Assembly: GCF_022605165.1 (NCBI RefSeq)
Contig: NC_063068.1
Coordinates: forward strand, 620,001-684,000
Reading direction: 5' to 3'
Origin: Purpureocillium takamizusanense
Lineage: Eukaryota > Ascomycota > Sordariomycetes > Hypocreales > Ophiocordycipitaceae
Length of the DNA: 64,000 nucleotides
Shown: in pieces, positions 48,307 to 60,481 of the stretch
Position numbering within the stretch: position 1 is the first letter of the stretch
How the letters are laid out: each line of letters starts with the position of its first letter
Program-made: the position numbers and the translations under genes
Notes under the pieces: model-generated
The model's database searches: none
Seen by the model: the letters and a program-made list of their open reading frames with translations, nothing else
What the model was told of the DNA's origin: nothing

Positions 48307-49674
48307 ATGCCATCAGAACTAGAAGAGGTATGTCGTCCCCCATATTGAGGAGCAGAGGGACCGCACTTTTGCGGCTACGCGCCATCAATGCACGGACTTT
48401 GCTGACGCGGCGCAAAAAAGCTTGCCGGCTTCATCGCCCACGCCAACCCTCAGATTCGCCTCGCGGCCACCGAGAACCTGGTTCCGTACTCGACCTCGGA
48501 CCCGGAGGTCTTCAAAGCAGACGGCCTCAAGCCCATCAAGAACCTCAAGCTCCTCATCAAAGATCACCCTGTGAGCCTAACCCCCCTCTCTGCCCTCCCC
48601 CGCGTCGATATCGCAAACCACGAGCTCCTACTGACCCATGCGCGCGCCTGCCCCTCGTAGAAAATCGCCGAGCATGTCCTCACCATGCTGGTCAACCTCT
48701 CCGGCGACCCGGAGGTACTAGCAGAACTGGTCAAGGACGACAAGTTTCTCGACGTGCTGCTGTCATACATCATCGTGCGTATGCCGACTTTTTGTTTCTC
48801 CTTGTCTAGTGTCGTCCCGCAAAAGACTCACGCGACGTAACGCTTCCCCTTCTAGCAACCGGAGGAGCCCAACGCCGACGTCCAGGCCATGCTCCTCGCC
48901 AACCTCTCCAAGGACGACGCCTTCCTGTCCGTGCTCGACCGCACGCAAAAGGCGCCCGCGGAGCTGAGCTCGTCGGAGCGCGTCATCGACCAGTTCATGG
49001 ACCTGTTCGTCAAGGGCCAGGACGGCGGCTACAACAAGGCCGCCAACTTCGACTACCTGGCGTACGTCCTGGCCAACCTGTCCAAGCACGAGCGCGTGCG
49101 GCAGTACTTTTCCTCGCCGCAGGACTACGACGGCGTCGTGCCCCTGGGCAAGATCAAGGTCTTCACCGAGCACAAGTCGGACGTGCGCCGCAAGGGCGTC
49201 GCCAGCACCATCAAGAACGCCGCCTTCGACGTCGCCTCGCACCCCTCCTTCCTGTCCGAGTCGGGCGTCGACATCCTCCCCTACGTCCTCCTGCCCATCA
49301 CCGGCAACGAGGAGTACGACGTCGACGAGGCCCTCGCCATGCTGCCCGACCTGCAGCTCCTGCCCCCCGACAAGCGCCGCGACCCGGACCCGGCCGTCGT
49401 CCAGACCCACGTCGAGACGCTGACCCTGCTGACCACGACGCGCGAGGGCAGGGACCTCATGCGCCAGGTCAAGGTCTACCCCATCATCCGCGAGACCCAC
49501 GCGCGCGTCAACGACGAGGGCGTCAGGGAGGCCTGCGACCGGCTGGTGCAGGTGCTGATGCGAGACGAGGAGGGCGAGGGTAAGAGCGAGGCCGAGATGC
49601 TGGCGCACATGGGGGAGAACCCTCGCGTGCGGGAGATTGAGGCCGACGAAGATGATGAGATTGTCGAGGTATAA
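48307..49674 (+). CDS. HGH1: HGH1 (FAM203) family chaperone for eEF2
   Basis: Armadillo-like protein; yeast Hgh1 works with the TRiC/CCT system in folding translation elongation factor eEF2. Model: join(48307..48327, 48421..48570, 48661..48774, 48856..49674), 367 aa; introns of 93, 90 and 81 nt. The first exon is only seven codons (MPSELEE). Family features are present in order. These are an N-terminal repeat helix (FIAHANPQIRLAATENL), then DUF383-type sequence (HVLTMLVNLSGD ... MLLANLSKDDAF ... YLAYVLANLSKHERVRQYF) and DUF384-type sequence (RRKGVASTIKNAAFD ... DILPYVLLPITGNEEYD). The end is a Glu/Asp-rich tail typical of the family (EADEDDEIVEV). It is divergent from ENP1 and convergent with the Kelch gene (311 bp between coding ends). 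Confidence 0.95.
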
Positions 49675-49985
49675 CAGGAAGAAGGGGGGGGGGGGGGGCA
49701 AACGACTCGACACGGAAACGCACGCGGTGGGACGGGATATGAACTGACGTTGGGATGATCATTAAAAAAATTGTATAAAGAAACCGGGCAGCCGATCATA
49801 CGTGATTTCGGCATGAGGCGTAAAACATCGCCATATTAACAGACTTATGGCTTGACGGCCCCTTTGTGGCCAGGCGATCAAAATACTTGCAACCGCACGC
49901 CCATACGACCGCCCAGTGATATAATGATGATGCCCAGGTACCTCTTGCTCGCTCGCTCGCACATGTCCTTGTATATACACTACCC
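49675..49985. other. Convergent intergenic region, HGH1 / Kelch gene
   Basis: 311 bp of 3' flank for both genes. A run of G (49685-49699) lies just after the HGH1 stop. No gene. Confidence 0.5.
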
Positions 49986-52566
49986 CTACCGATGCCCTCC
50001 CATGTCCTCGTCATTCTCCCGGAAGATGCTCTTCTTGCGCGAGGCGCTCGCAACCTCCCCGGCTGACAGGTAATCCTCGCCACGCGCCTCGCCCGAGGTT
50101 GGCGGCGAGACCGGGGCCGGCGAACCGACGGGTCCTTCTTCCTCGGCCAACCCCCTGACCGGCGACTCGGGCACCACGGGGGGCGGCGGCGTCGGTCTCG
50201 CGCCTCCCAAGGAGCCCATCTGCATGGCCGCGTGGGGGACCACGGGTGAGTCGACACGAGCGCTGGAACCAGAGACAAAGCTGGTGTTGTCCCCCATGCC
50301 GGAAAAGGAGCTGTTGGAGGGGTTTGACGGCGACCGAGTGCCGTTGCGCCCAAAGTTGGAGTGCTTTTGTATCACCTCGACGGGGGTCAGTCCCGTGTCG
50401 TGAAGCTCCACGGGAGGCGATGTGTCTGCCAATATGATTAGCCATCGTTTACCCTCGTCCCACCCTCATACTGAAACGTGCACGTACCGCCAAGCTCCGC
50501 AACTTGGGTATCGGCCATCTCGTGATGGACTGATGGCTCTGGCTCAGGCGAGACGGGCGGATACAATGCTGTAACCTTGGCCATCTCCGGAGTCGGACTC
50601 GGGTAGGCGGCCTCGGAGCTCGTAACAGTAAAGGATTTGGCGGCGTTTTGACCCCTGATCCAGGATCGGATGCGGTTTCCAGCTTCATCGGTTGAGTCCT
50701 TGGAGACACTGCTCCCACGTTGCCGGCGTCGACGCATGCACCAGAAAAGAGCCAGGCCGGCGCCTATCAAAGCAATGACGGGAACCACCACGGCCGGAAT
50801 GATGACATTCTTCTTACTGCCACTGCTTCCAGAGTCTTCTTGCGGCAGGTCTGGCCGGCCCGTGGGCGTCGCAGAATTGTATGGCCAGTACGTCTTGATC
50901 TTGCTCGTGTCGTACTTCGTCGCGAACACATCGCCGAGGGCCGCCGTCTCCCATCCAGAAGCAGGCTTCGTCTTCGTGGCGCCACCCGAAGCGCCGCCGC
51001 CAATGACGGAATATATTTTCTCGTGAACGCCGTACTTGCCATACTTTGATGGATCGTACGAGTCGAGCCATTGACCGCTTGTGATGTTGAAGAGAACAAT
51101 CGGACCCTTATCTAGACACGAAGGCAGGGCGCCAGGAGTGGGGGTATAGCCGCCGAAAACCATCATCTGATCTGGGTACGGCGCGAAGCACTTGTGGCCA
51201 GCACGGGCGTGGAGCGCTGTCCCGTTACTGAGCTGTGTCCACGTAAAAGACGGCAGCGACAGCACCCATACGTCGTCGTAGAAATCGTTGGTAGGATGTA
51301 TGCCATCGAAACCACCGTAGTAGTAGATATTGAAGCTCGAGCGATCGTCGGCTGTGCCGACAACGGCGCAGCCTCTAGCGCGGGTGCTGGGGCCGTCTTT
51401 GGTTGACTGTTGGTACCATTTCTTGCTGTCAATGTCGTAGATGTCGATGGTGCGCATAAACTCGGGGCTCTGCTTTGTCTGTACGACGGTCAGTGACCAT
51501 GGTGGAGCACGGCCTGCAGACAGAACCTACACTAGCATCTTCGTCGGACGACGTGTGCGTCTTGGTCATCCACGCCCATTCGGGGTAAACGACGCCCCCG
51601 AGGACGACCAATATGCCGCGCTTACCAACCGGCACCCAGACCAACTCTGCATTGGAGCGACCCTTGACTTTGTCTGGAAGCGTATCGTTGCTCCACTTCT
51701 CGCTCAGCTGTGTCGTCAGGTCCAGCGAGATCAGGGTGTTGGACACATTGAGTGCCCTCGTAGATGCGTTGGCGGCGTTCAAGTAGAAAGGCCCGCGACT
51801 TGGCGACGTCAAACCCGAAAAGTACCACGCCATGTTCTCCGACGGCACACTGACACCGGCGCCGTAGGCGACGTAACGATTTACGCCGCTGTTGAGGCGC
51901 ACGTCGAGCAGCCCCGTCTTGAACAGTGGCTTATCTACGCCATATTTGTACGCCGTGTACTTGAGAACGGCATCCGCGGCTGGCTCTTCGTACAGGGCGC
52001 TGTTTTTGAGCATGATGCCGCCGTACAAGAAGAACTCGGCGTCATTTCCGAGGAGGGCTCCGTCCTGGAAGTTGGGTTCGGAGCTAATGCTGTCCAGCTT
52101 GCCGCCCCTGGCTTTGGAGAACTCATTCTTGAGAAGTAACGCTGTGACGTTGGTGTCGGGGGAGAAGGAATCGCTAAGATTGTACGCGAGGATGATTCCC
52201 TGAAGGTTGCCTACGACGGGTCAGCCCAAATGCAGACACATCTATCGGAGCCATGGGCGACGATTTGATTCGAAGCAGGCGTACCATCACTAACAACGGT
52301 CCCTAGGTTCCCCGAGTCGAACCCGGGAGACCACCATATGTCACCTCCATCGAGGTATACCGTGTCTCTTATCAAGGTGGCTGCAGCCTAGGTCAGAGGT
52401 ACTCGGCAGCGGAAGTGGGTGACGGTGTCGTACCTCGAGGCTGTGACCAGTAGCATATGCTTGTATTGATCTGATGCTGTTGCCAGTTGGTGAACTGCGC
52501 CGAGCAGGGAGACCCCCAGACGGCGAGGATCCCCAGCAAAAGACTGGCATGACACTTCATCGTCAT
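49986..52566 (-). CDS. Kelch-repeat single-pass membrane protein
   Basis: Predicted surface receptor-like protein, 779 aa. Model: complement(join(49986..50425, 50488..51478, 51531..52210, 52285..52380, 52434..52566)); introns of 62, 52, 74 and 53 nt, all GT..AG and phase-consistent. Residues 1 to about 22 are a signal peptide ending in CSA. The ectodomain shows Kelch-type blades (DTVYLDGGDIWW, AEFFLYGGIML, GILVVLGGVVY, FNIYYYGGFDG, DDVWVLSLPSFTW, HARAGHKCF, QMMVFGG), enough for a beta-propeller. One transmembrane helix (about 528-549, VIIPAVVVPVIALIGAGLALFW) is followed by an RRRRQR stop-transfer signal and a Ser/Pro-rich cytoplasmic tail of about 225 aa. This layout is common in Pezizomycotina ('Kelch repeat protein'); the ligand is unknown. 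Start alternatives are 52566 (MTMKCH) and 52560 (MKCH). It is convergent with HGH1. Confidence 0.9.
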
Positions 52567-55500
52567 GTAGGTGTTTACGGTACCAGACCCGACACCGCGA
52601 GGATGGCCGAGCAGACCAGAAGGGGGAGGAGGGCTCGCCGTACCCCAAGGGTCGCTTGAGCAACCTCTCTCTTTTGCCGCGATGGCCGTCCAAGAACTAC
52701 TGTGTAACGTGGAGTGAGGGGGGGCCGGGAAAACGTGAGGCGTCACGTTGGCTCCAGATGGCGTCAAGCCGTTGCAGGCACAGAATGCGACGACGACCCC
52801 CAGGGCCAGGTGGAAGCCACAAGACGGAGGCACCGGAGGCTGCGCTTGAGGCTTGGGAGCCTCAACGAGTGTCGAACAAGGCGGCTCAAACACAGGGTAC
52901 CCACGAGGGGGGGCGCGACTCACGAGGATGAAAAAGAGAAGCACACGGACTGGGCGATATGCACGGGCAAGATGGAGCATGCGGGTCGGGGCATGGTTGG
53001 GACAACGCAGAACACAATCGGCTCTCCATCCAACCGCACGACATCAGCCACGGGGGAAAGGGAGGGCCGCGACAAAAGGTCTAAAAATTCCATGTGTGGG
53101 TGGTTGCCTGTCGTGCAAGGGCAAATTCCTGCTTTGTGTCTGTTGAAGAAGTACTGTACTGTACAGTACTGTACACACAACTTTCCTTGTGGTTACCGTA
53201 CGCTTGTTGCAACCTGTCTGGTAGCATTATCGGTAGCTCCCTCATGTCATGCTGCGAGACGACAGACGACAAGAATGGTTCCATTCTGTGCAGCACAGTC
53301 GCCACAATGGGACGCAGCACCGAAACGCTATCAATTGGGTGAGATGATGAGCGGGGTGCAGTTGTGATGGCAGAGCGGGGTGATGAGGTCGGTGCAGTGC
53401 ACACCAGCCTGGATTCTGCATTGGCCGGCCTCCCTTTGTAGAAGGCCCATGTCGTATCGAGGGACCGGACCCAAAAGAACGTGGTGGTCAGCAATGAAGT
53501 TTTTGCGAGACCAAGTCATCTAGGGTGGCCGGCAAGAAGGCGACGAACAACTGTCTCGAGCCTTCAGCCGCAACACAACAACCGGCCCGTGGTCCAGCAA
53601 GACATGCAAGACCCCGCACGGCGGCCGACATTGCGAGGGCAGACAAGGATGGCGCCGGAGGTAGCGGGGACCAGAAGGTTGAGGCCGAACAAAGAGTAAT
53701 CCGTCGGGCGGAACGTAGCCGAACCTGCCTGTTCCGCCGCTGAAGCTTGGCACAACTCGCCAATGTCAATTCCCGTGAGGGACTCGACGGACAGGTAGGT
53801 GATGAGGCTGGTCCTGGTATCAAGTATTTCTGCGATGGTGAAAAACAGTAAACTGTGATGCTGTACACCGCCATGTTCTGCCGTGGCCGGGAAACTCGCA
53901 CTGGGAAACCGGGGAGCTGTGGCGAGGCTGGCCATCCGCCCGACCGATGTGCCGCCACCGCCGCCGCCGCCGCCGCGACGACTTTTGCCAGTTGTGCGTG
54001 CTGTGCTGCTTGACTACCACCGGACAGACAGGGCTGTACAAACGGAGTGCGAGCAAGTTGGCAAGGATGGTGAGCTGGTTGCCCAGCTGCAGGTCTGACT
54101 GCAGTCGGGGGAGCGTCGTGCTTGCTGCGACGGGTCCGCGAGGCCCGCACGCAGCGGCCACTGCATGCCGCGTCATGCAAGTGTGCTTGTGTACGGGTCC
54201 TGGCTGGCCAACATCTGGTGCCGGCTCAGGTGGCGAGACGAGGTGCTGTGATGCGGGTGACGAGAGCTGGCTGGGCTCACTCGCGTCTGGATCGGCGCAT
54301 CACAGCACAACAGCGTCGCAGAGCGCAGCGCATTTGCCGAGGCGCCCTATTGGGCTGCAAGGGGAAGACGATGGTGTTGGTCGCCCGGACCACTGCTGGG
54401 CCCTGCGCGAGCTAATAATTGCTGCTGTGTTGGGCGAGGCCAACAACAATAGGCGGGCGAGCGTGGCGGCTGTGATGGTGGCAGTGGTGAGGCGAGTCGT
54501 GAGGGGAGAAAGAGGGGCGGGGGGGCTTGTGTGGATGATGGATGAGGTGGTTGGCGGCGGGGAACCTGGGACTGTGGACAGGGCTTGGACCTGGACCGGC
54601 AGGCACGACCCATGGTCGTGCTTGCCATGATGGACAAGATGTGTCCTCCTCTAACAGTGGACGGACCCACGACTCGCACCGCGACAAGAGCCAGCCAGCG
54701 ACAGATAGTTGAGCTCAGGCGCAAACAGTTGGAACCCCCAACCAAAAGAGCCAGTGTCATAATGGGTGCCTCTTGTCCACGTTTCCACGGCACCGATACG
54801 AGTCGCCCAGCGGTCGTTGGAACTCGGATAATCGTCCACATGACTCGATCAGGAAAGCACGCCTCGGACCACGAGCTCGGAGACGACGAAGCAGAAACGA
54901 AAGCTTACCGGCCCGCAAGGCTGACGGCGGCCAGGGTCACAGGGGCCAGTATCCACGCGTTGTGTATACCACTAGTACAAACTCGTGTTTGCCCGTCGGG
55001 CTCAGTCAGGCAGTAAGCACCTGCTCATGGCGCCAGTTCGCAGATGGGTGAGACGGGCTTGGTTGAGATGGAGAGAAGGAAAAAAAACAAGCGCAGCAGC
55101 GGCGGCCGCGGGTGGTGAGGGTAGAAGGTCCGTCGTGCATGAAGCAGCAGCAGCAGCAGCAGCCTCTGCCGCTGCAGCGCACCTCAGTAAACGTTTGAGG
55201 TTGCAGTGAGGTGCACCACCCAGAGGCACCCCTGTCCCCCCCCCCCGGACCCGGGCACGCCCGCTGGTTTCCCGCTGCCAGGACCCTGAGCCCTGGCCCG
55301 AGCTGGGGCTTGGCTTGACGCCACACAGCTCGTGGAGCTTCCATCATTCCATCAGTGGACGGCCGTTTCCTCGGGCGTTGCCTGGACAGGCAGCTTGCTC
55401 AACAGCCAATCCAAGGCCCCTGCGGGGCTCCCCATTGCCCTTTGTGGAACGGGCCAGAAAGAGGGGCGCTAGCCCTACCTTAGCAGTAGCGACAGGGCTT

Positions 55501-57594
55501 CGATCCGATGGCTGCTGTCTGTCCCGCTTTCCGTCCTGTGTCCAATCCAACCTCACCACCACCCTCATGCCTCTGCTTGGAAAACCACGACGTCCCCATC
55601 CAGTCCAGAACTCGACCACCACGAGCGCCATTGCATTGCCACCGCTGGCTGGCGGCGCCCAACAATCGACAAGCCCGCTACTAGTTTCTCACATCATTGT
55701 GTGTTGGTGGCCCTTGGTTTGGCCCCAAGCAGCCTCCGCTCAGCCTCGCCTCGTCACCCATGGTGATGTTAACGGGAGGCTGGCATCTCGCGATTCTTCC
55801 AGCAGCCCGACGTCGGACTGAACTCGACAGCTGGCCAGCCAGCTCCCCCCATGCTAGTAGGTAGTGCAGTGGCACCCCATGCATGTGATTCCGGCCGGGA
55901 TGGCAACCTCTTTGCGGGGGCTGCCGCCAAGTATCGTCGTGCTGTAGTACGTACGACGCTCTTCTTTCGCACGAGACATGCACTGGTGTACTAAAGGCGA
56001 GGAAGGCGCTTGACTTGGAACGGCACACGGACCCTGCCCCCCCCCTTCACGATGCCTCGTCTCCGTATTCTCACTGCCTGAAAAAGCACGGGCCAGGGCG
56101 TCTCATCTCATCTTGGAACCATCTGTCTTTTTGCTGCGGCGGCCGTGCAGTACCCGAGGTGACACAGCCGGGCGCAGTGTGCCGGACGGACCACAGCCTG
56201 GCGAATGGCCAGCACCTTGGTCGTGGTACGGACATCTGGCTCGCCCTTCCCAAACTGGCCCTTCTGATACCTACAGTACAGCACGGATGTGTGCAAGATC
56301 GATCTCTGCGTCTGCCCACCCCTGGCCCCTGACCCCCCCCCCTGCCCGTGCTCCGCGCTCCTCGGGTCGATCGCTGTGTTACCTCTTGTGACGAACGAAC
56401 ACGCGGACGTCGAGCTTAGCGTTCAGCTACAGACAAGCCTCTTTGCTTGCGGGCCAATTGGGACATGTTGGACACCGAGACATGCCGCGGCTTTTGTTCG
56501 CTCAGGGCATGCCTGACGACGCTTGGCCCGACCGGCCGCCCGGCGAGACCGGGGGGTCGGTTCGGAGGCGCAAGACGCGGCCTATGTCGCCGGGTGGGCC
56601 GCCGGATGTGGGTTACACCTGATGGTTGTGTGTGTGTGCCTCAACCAGCACATCAGCAAGCAAGCAAAGCACACCCACCACACTGTACCATGCCGAGCAG
56701 GCTGCCGATTTTCCCGCACGCCATGTGCAGCACTTACGGTACGGTACAGTACAGTACGGTAACGGTACGATACCCACGCCTGGGGTCGTATCTCGCACCC
56801 CGGCCTGGAATCCAACCCAAGGCGAATGGTCCGCTTTTGACCAGAAAGTCGTGATGCTGCGTGGCTACAGGGCCTGCCTTGTGCGCGGTTGTTACCCCTT
56901 CTGGCTTCCCCTCCCCGGAAGAACAAGTTCGTCGGCCCTGTTGCTGACCGCTTCGATGTCACCAGTCCCGTTCCGGCAGGGAAAGGGACTTCATCAACAC
57001 AGAGTCCGTCGCCCGCCGATGGGACCAGGCGGGGGAGCTTCACCTCGCTACGTGTAGTCGTATGCGTGTACGTAGCACATACATCTGCCCGGATCCAAGC
57101 CACAGTATCCTGTGACTTGTCGGACCTTTTGGTAGAGCCATTGGGTGGCTGGACTCAGGTGCTGGGCTTCCCTCTGGTCCTAGGCTCGGGCAAAGAGCTC
57201 AAACAGGTCCGCGTATAGCACGCCTTGTTGGCCCGGCTGCCTCGACACCGTTCGACGTGGATCGAGTGGCACTTTCAGCGTGGGCCTGGCGTCGCCTGTC
57301 GCCTTCTGTCAGGGACCCGGCTGAGGCTGCACGAGCCCCAGCCTCCGTGATCCATCCATAACCTTCCTACCCTCCATACTTGCGCATATCTACGTGCAAG
57401 TGCCCCCCACCCATTCTTGGCCGTATCCTGCTCTTCCTCTTTTTTTTTTTTTTTTTTTCATTTTGCGAATCGCAGCACCAGAGCCGCGTCCCCCGTCTGG
57501 CGAAGCCTGTCAGTGGTCTCACGCTCGCTACTGGCCACGCATCTGCCGGTGATTGTGTCCCGCGATCGCTCGTTCGGCGAGACAGTCAGTCACG
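52567..57594. other. 5-kb gene-free region
   Basis: No supportable gene; the longest frame (53488-54180, minus) is low-complexity and overlapped by others. Features are GTACTGTAC/GTACAGTAC palindromic clusters at 53150-53174 and 56736-56770, CAG/GCA units at 55140-55165, and a run of 19 T at 57440-57458 in the presumed 5' leader of the adhesin gene. The CT-rich run at 57425-57460 fits a fungal promoter or transcript start. Confidence 0.5.
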
Positions 57595-60481
57595 ATGCGT
57601 CGCCAAGCCGTTCTCTGGGCCCTCGGTGCCCTCGCCTCTCTAGTCGCAGGCTCACCCGATGACAATCCCGTTCAGGGTAATGTGGCGAGCAGCAGTCTCG
57701 TTCACCACCTCACCCAGGTTCAGATGTACAGCGCCGCATGCGCCGAATGCTGCACCCTCACATGTCCTAGTGTGATCAGGACCATTATATAGTGAGAATT
57801 CCGCCTCATTCACAAAAGATGTGTCCTTTCTAACGCGACTACAGCGTAAACCAAACTGTGACTGAGAAGGAGACGGTATGTTAGCATGCTCAGACCACTG
57901 GCGATGCCTCACTCATGCGGCTGAAAACTCAGGTCACGGCCACGGCAACGCAACACGATGTGTCAACCAAACTTGAGTACACGACGCAGTTCCAGACCAC
58001 GACAACAACGGCGACGTACAAGACCGTAAGTGCCCAAAATTTTTTTTTGGCGTAAGCGCCGCCATCTACCAGCTGCTAATACGTCCTGCTTCCTCAGTCT
58101 TATCCCGTGACGGTAACAAAGACCACAAAGTAAGATCCCCTGCGTTTTTGTAGCGACCCAGAACATGGGTGGTCGCTCCCTATATATTCGCCTCTCGACA
58201 GGCTCCATGAAAAGGGTTCAGGGCCATGCTGACCATTCATAGCTGCAAGCCGAGACCAGACCCGGTGCAGACTGCATCCTACAGCCTAGTAGCTCGTGAG
58301 CTGGACGAGCGAACTGATCACTGGTGCGAAACTGTCACGACGACAGAGTGGAAGACAACAACGACCACCAAGGCCGTCACGGTCATTCAGTCCCAGATCA
58401 CCACCAAGACGGTTCTCGTGCCGACCGTGTCCGTCGTGCCCACAACGGTTCAGGTGCCGACGACAGTCGCCGTACCGACCACAATTGAGGACACCGAGAC
58501 AGTCACGCAGGTTCGCACTACCTCGGAGACCGTCTGGGTGCCTACAACGTATACGACAACGACCACGTTTTCGACCACATACCCGGTCACGGTCACGCGC
58601 GACCACACGATGTTGACCACCAGCGTCGCCACCGAGTACATCACAACCGTGTCCACGTTCACTACCAGCTACCCCGTGGTGACGGAGGTGACAAAGGTGG
58701 TTACGCAGACGGCGGTCGTGACGGAGCCGGGTCAGGATACTACCGTGACCCTGCCTGGAGAGACGAAAACGCTCCCCGCGGAGACTAAGACCCTTCCACC
58801 GGAGACCAAGACTCTCCCAGGAGAGACCATAACACTTCCCGGAGAGACCAAGACGCTTCCCGGCGAAACCGTCGTCACCACAGTCACTACAACGCTGCCA
58901 GGACAGACGGTGACAACCACCAAGGACGGCCAGACGATTACGACGACGCTTCCCGGTACGACCGTGGTCACGACGACGACGGTAGTGATTGGACCAACGA
59001 CAGTCACCGTTCCTGGTGGCACGGCCACCGTCACATCGGTCGTGGACGTCACGGTCTGTCCCGCGCCGACGGGAGCTTTGAGGCCGCTACCAAAGGACTC
59101 GGACCTGACGTTTGGCTGCAAGCCAGGATACGTGTGCAATCCGCCCAAGCCCCAGGGGTGCAACCTGTGGCCCAGTCCCCCGAGCAAGGACTATGTCTGC
59201 AGTTCTCAGGAGTGCATACCGGCCCCGCTGTTCAAGAAGGTGACCTGGCCGCCGAACGAGACGGCCTACTACCCCCCGCAAGAGGGCTACTTCAACCTGA
59301 ACCCGGAAGCCTTCGGCCTGTCCTACGACATCTTTGACTACAAGCTGTGCGAATTGGTCGTGGACGGTCACAAGACGACGATTACAACCGGGAACTGGGG
59401 GTCTCAGGCCACTCTCTCGCAATGGCCGAAACCGACTGCCGCCTCGCCTTCCGCCTACCTCGTGCAGCGTCGCCAGCTTCGAAAGTTGAGCAAGCGCGCC
59501 ATCGCGCCTGGTGTCTGCTTCGCCGACTGCAACAACGCGTGGTTGGTTGCTCAGTCCACCGGCAAGACAGATGCGCTCTGCAAAGCCGGGTCCGACTTCC
59601 AGATTGCCTACGCCCTCTGCACGAAATGCGTCACAGACCACGAGACGGAGATCAAGCAGACGATCCGAGACTATATCGGGCCAGAGTTTGCCCAGTACCT
59701 CGACTACTGCTCTGGCTCGGGGCCACAGCCCACGTCGACGTCGGCTTCGGCTCCCGAGAGCGCGGTCACGTCGCTGCCATCCGTCGGGACGAGCAGCCAG
59801 GCTGCTACAAGCAGCGGCGATTTTACCCCGATCCCTCCTTCGTCGACACCGAGCCCAACTCCGACGACACCGTCACCTTCATCGACTCCACCGTTGACTT
59901 CGACACCCGAGCCACCGACCTCGACGCCCGAGCCCATCTCCTCGACACCTGAGCCTCCTTCGTCGACGCCTCAGTCGTCGCCTGCAACGTCTGAGACGTC
60001 TGTGCCTAAATCGTCACCGTCGCAGACCGGGCCGGGATCCACTGAATCCTCGGGTCCGACAGGTAGCTCTTCCTCGTCTGTTGAGAGCGCTGCATCGTCT
60101 GTTGAGAGCGCTGCGTCGTCCGCCCAGAGCTCTGAGCCACCTGCCCAGAGCACTGCTGCGGCAGTGAGTCCCTCGCTTACCAGTAGCACAGCCGCATCGC
60201 AGGCAGAGTCGGTGTCGGCCACTCCGCCGGACCAGCAAGTCCCGACGGGCACTGAGGAGGATACTGCTGTGCCGACTGGTGGCCCCAATGAAACCACGGC
60301 TCCCGGCGGGGGAGACGGCTTTAACGTCACCTCGCCGGCCGCCTCGGGCACCATTACGGGCACAGGCGGGATGACCACCAGCACGGGCGTGCCGGTGGTG
60401 ACGGCCGCCGCCCCCATGATCGGCGCGGGCAGCACCGCCCTGACGGCTGCCATTGCTGTTTTCGTCGCTCTCATTGTTTGA
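57595..60481 (+). CDS. Large GPI-anchored adhesin-like cell wall glycoprotein
   Basis: Model: join(57595..57791, 57845..57875, 57933..58025, 58098..58129, 58243..60481), 863 aa; introns of 53, 57, 72 and 113 nt. Three consecutive small exons (31, 93, 32 nt) lie near the 5' end. Residues 1-20 are a signal peptide. The N-terminal third is Thr/Val-rich (TVTxTT, TTVxVPTT) and would be heavily O-mannosylated. At about 288-327 lies a seven-residue tandem repeat of the type LPGETKT, with six or seven copies. A Cys-rich segment (about 410-520; CNPPKPQGCNLWPSPP ... EGYFNLNPEAFGLSYDIFDY) follows. A second Cys domain (about 543-607; CFADCNNAW ... CKAGSDF ... LCTKCV ... YLDYC) resembles the 'glycoprotein X' group of fungal surface proteins. 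Then comes a Ser/Thr/Pro stalk (SSTPEPPS and SVESAAS repeats) and a hydrophobic C-terminus (ALTAAIAVFVALIV) fitting a GPI signal. The function is likely adhesion or wall structure; I see no enzyme motif. Confidence 0.85.

Noticed and set aside
53488..54180. 230-codon minus-strand open frame
   Set aside because: Ala/Ser/Arg-rich without motif, and includes translated GCC repeats; no gene-like context.
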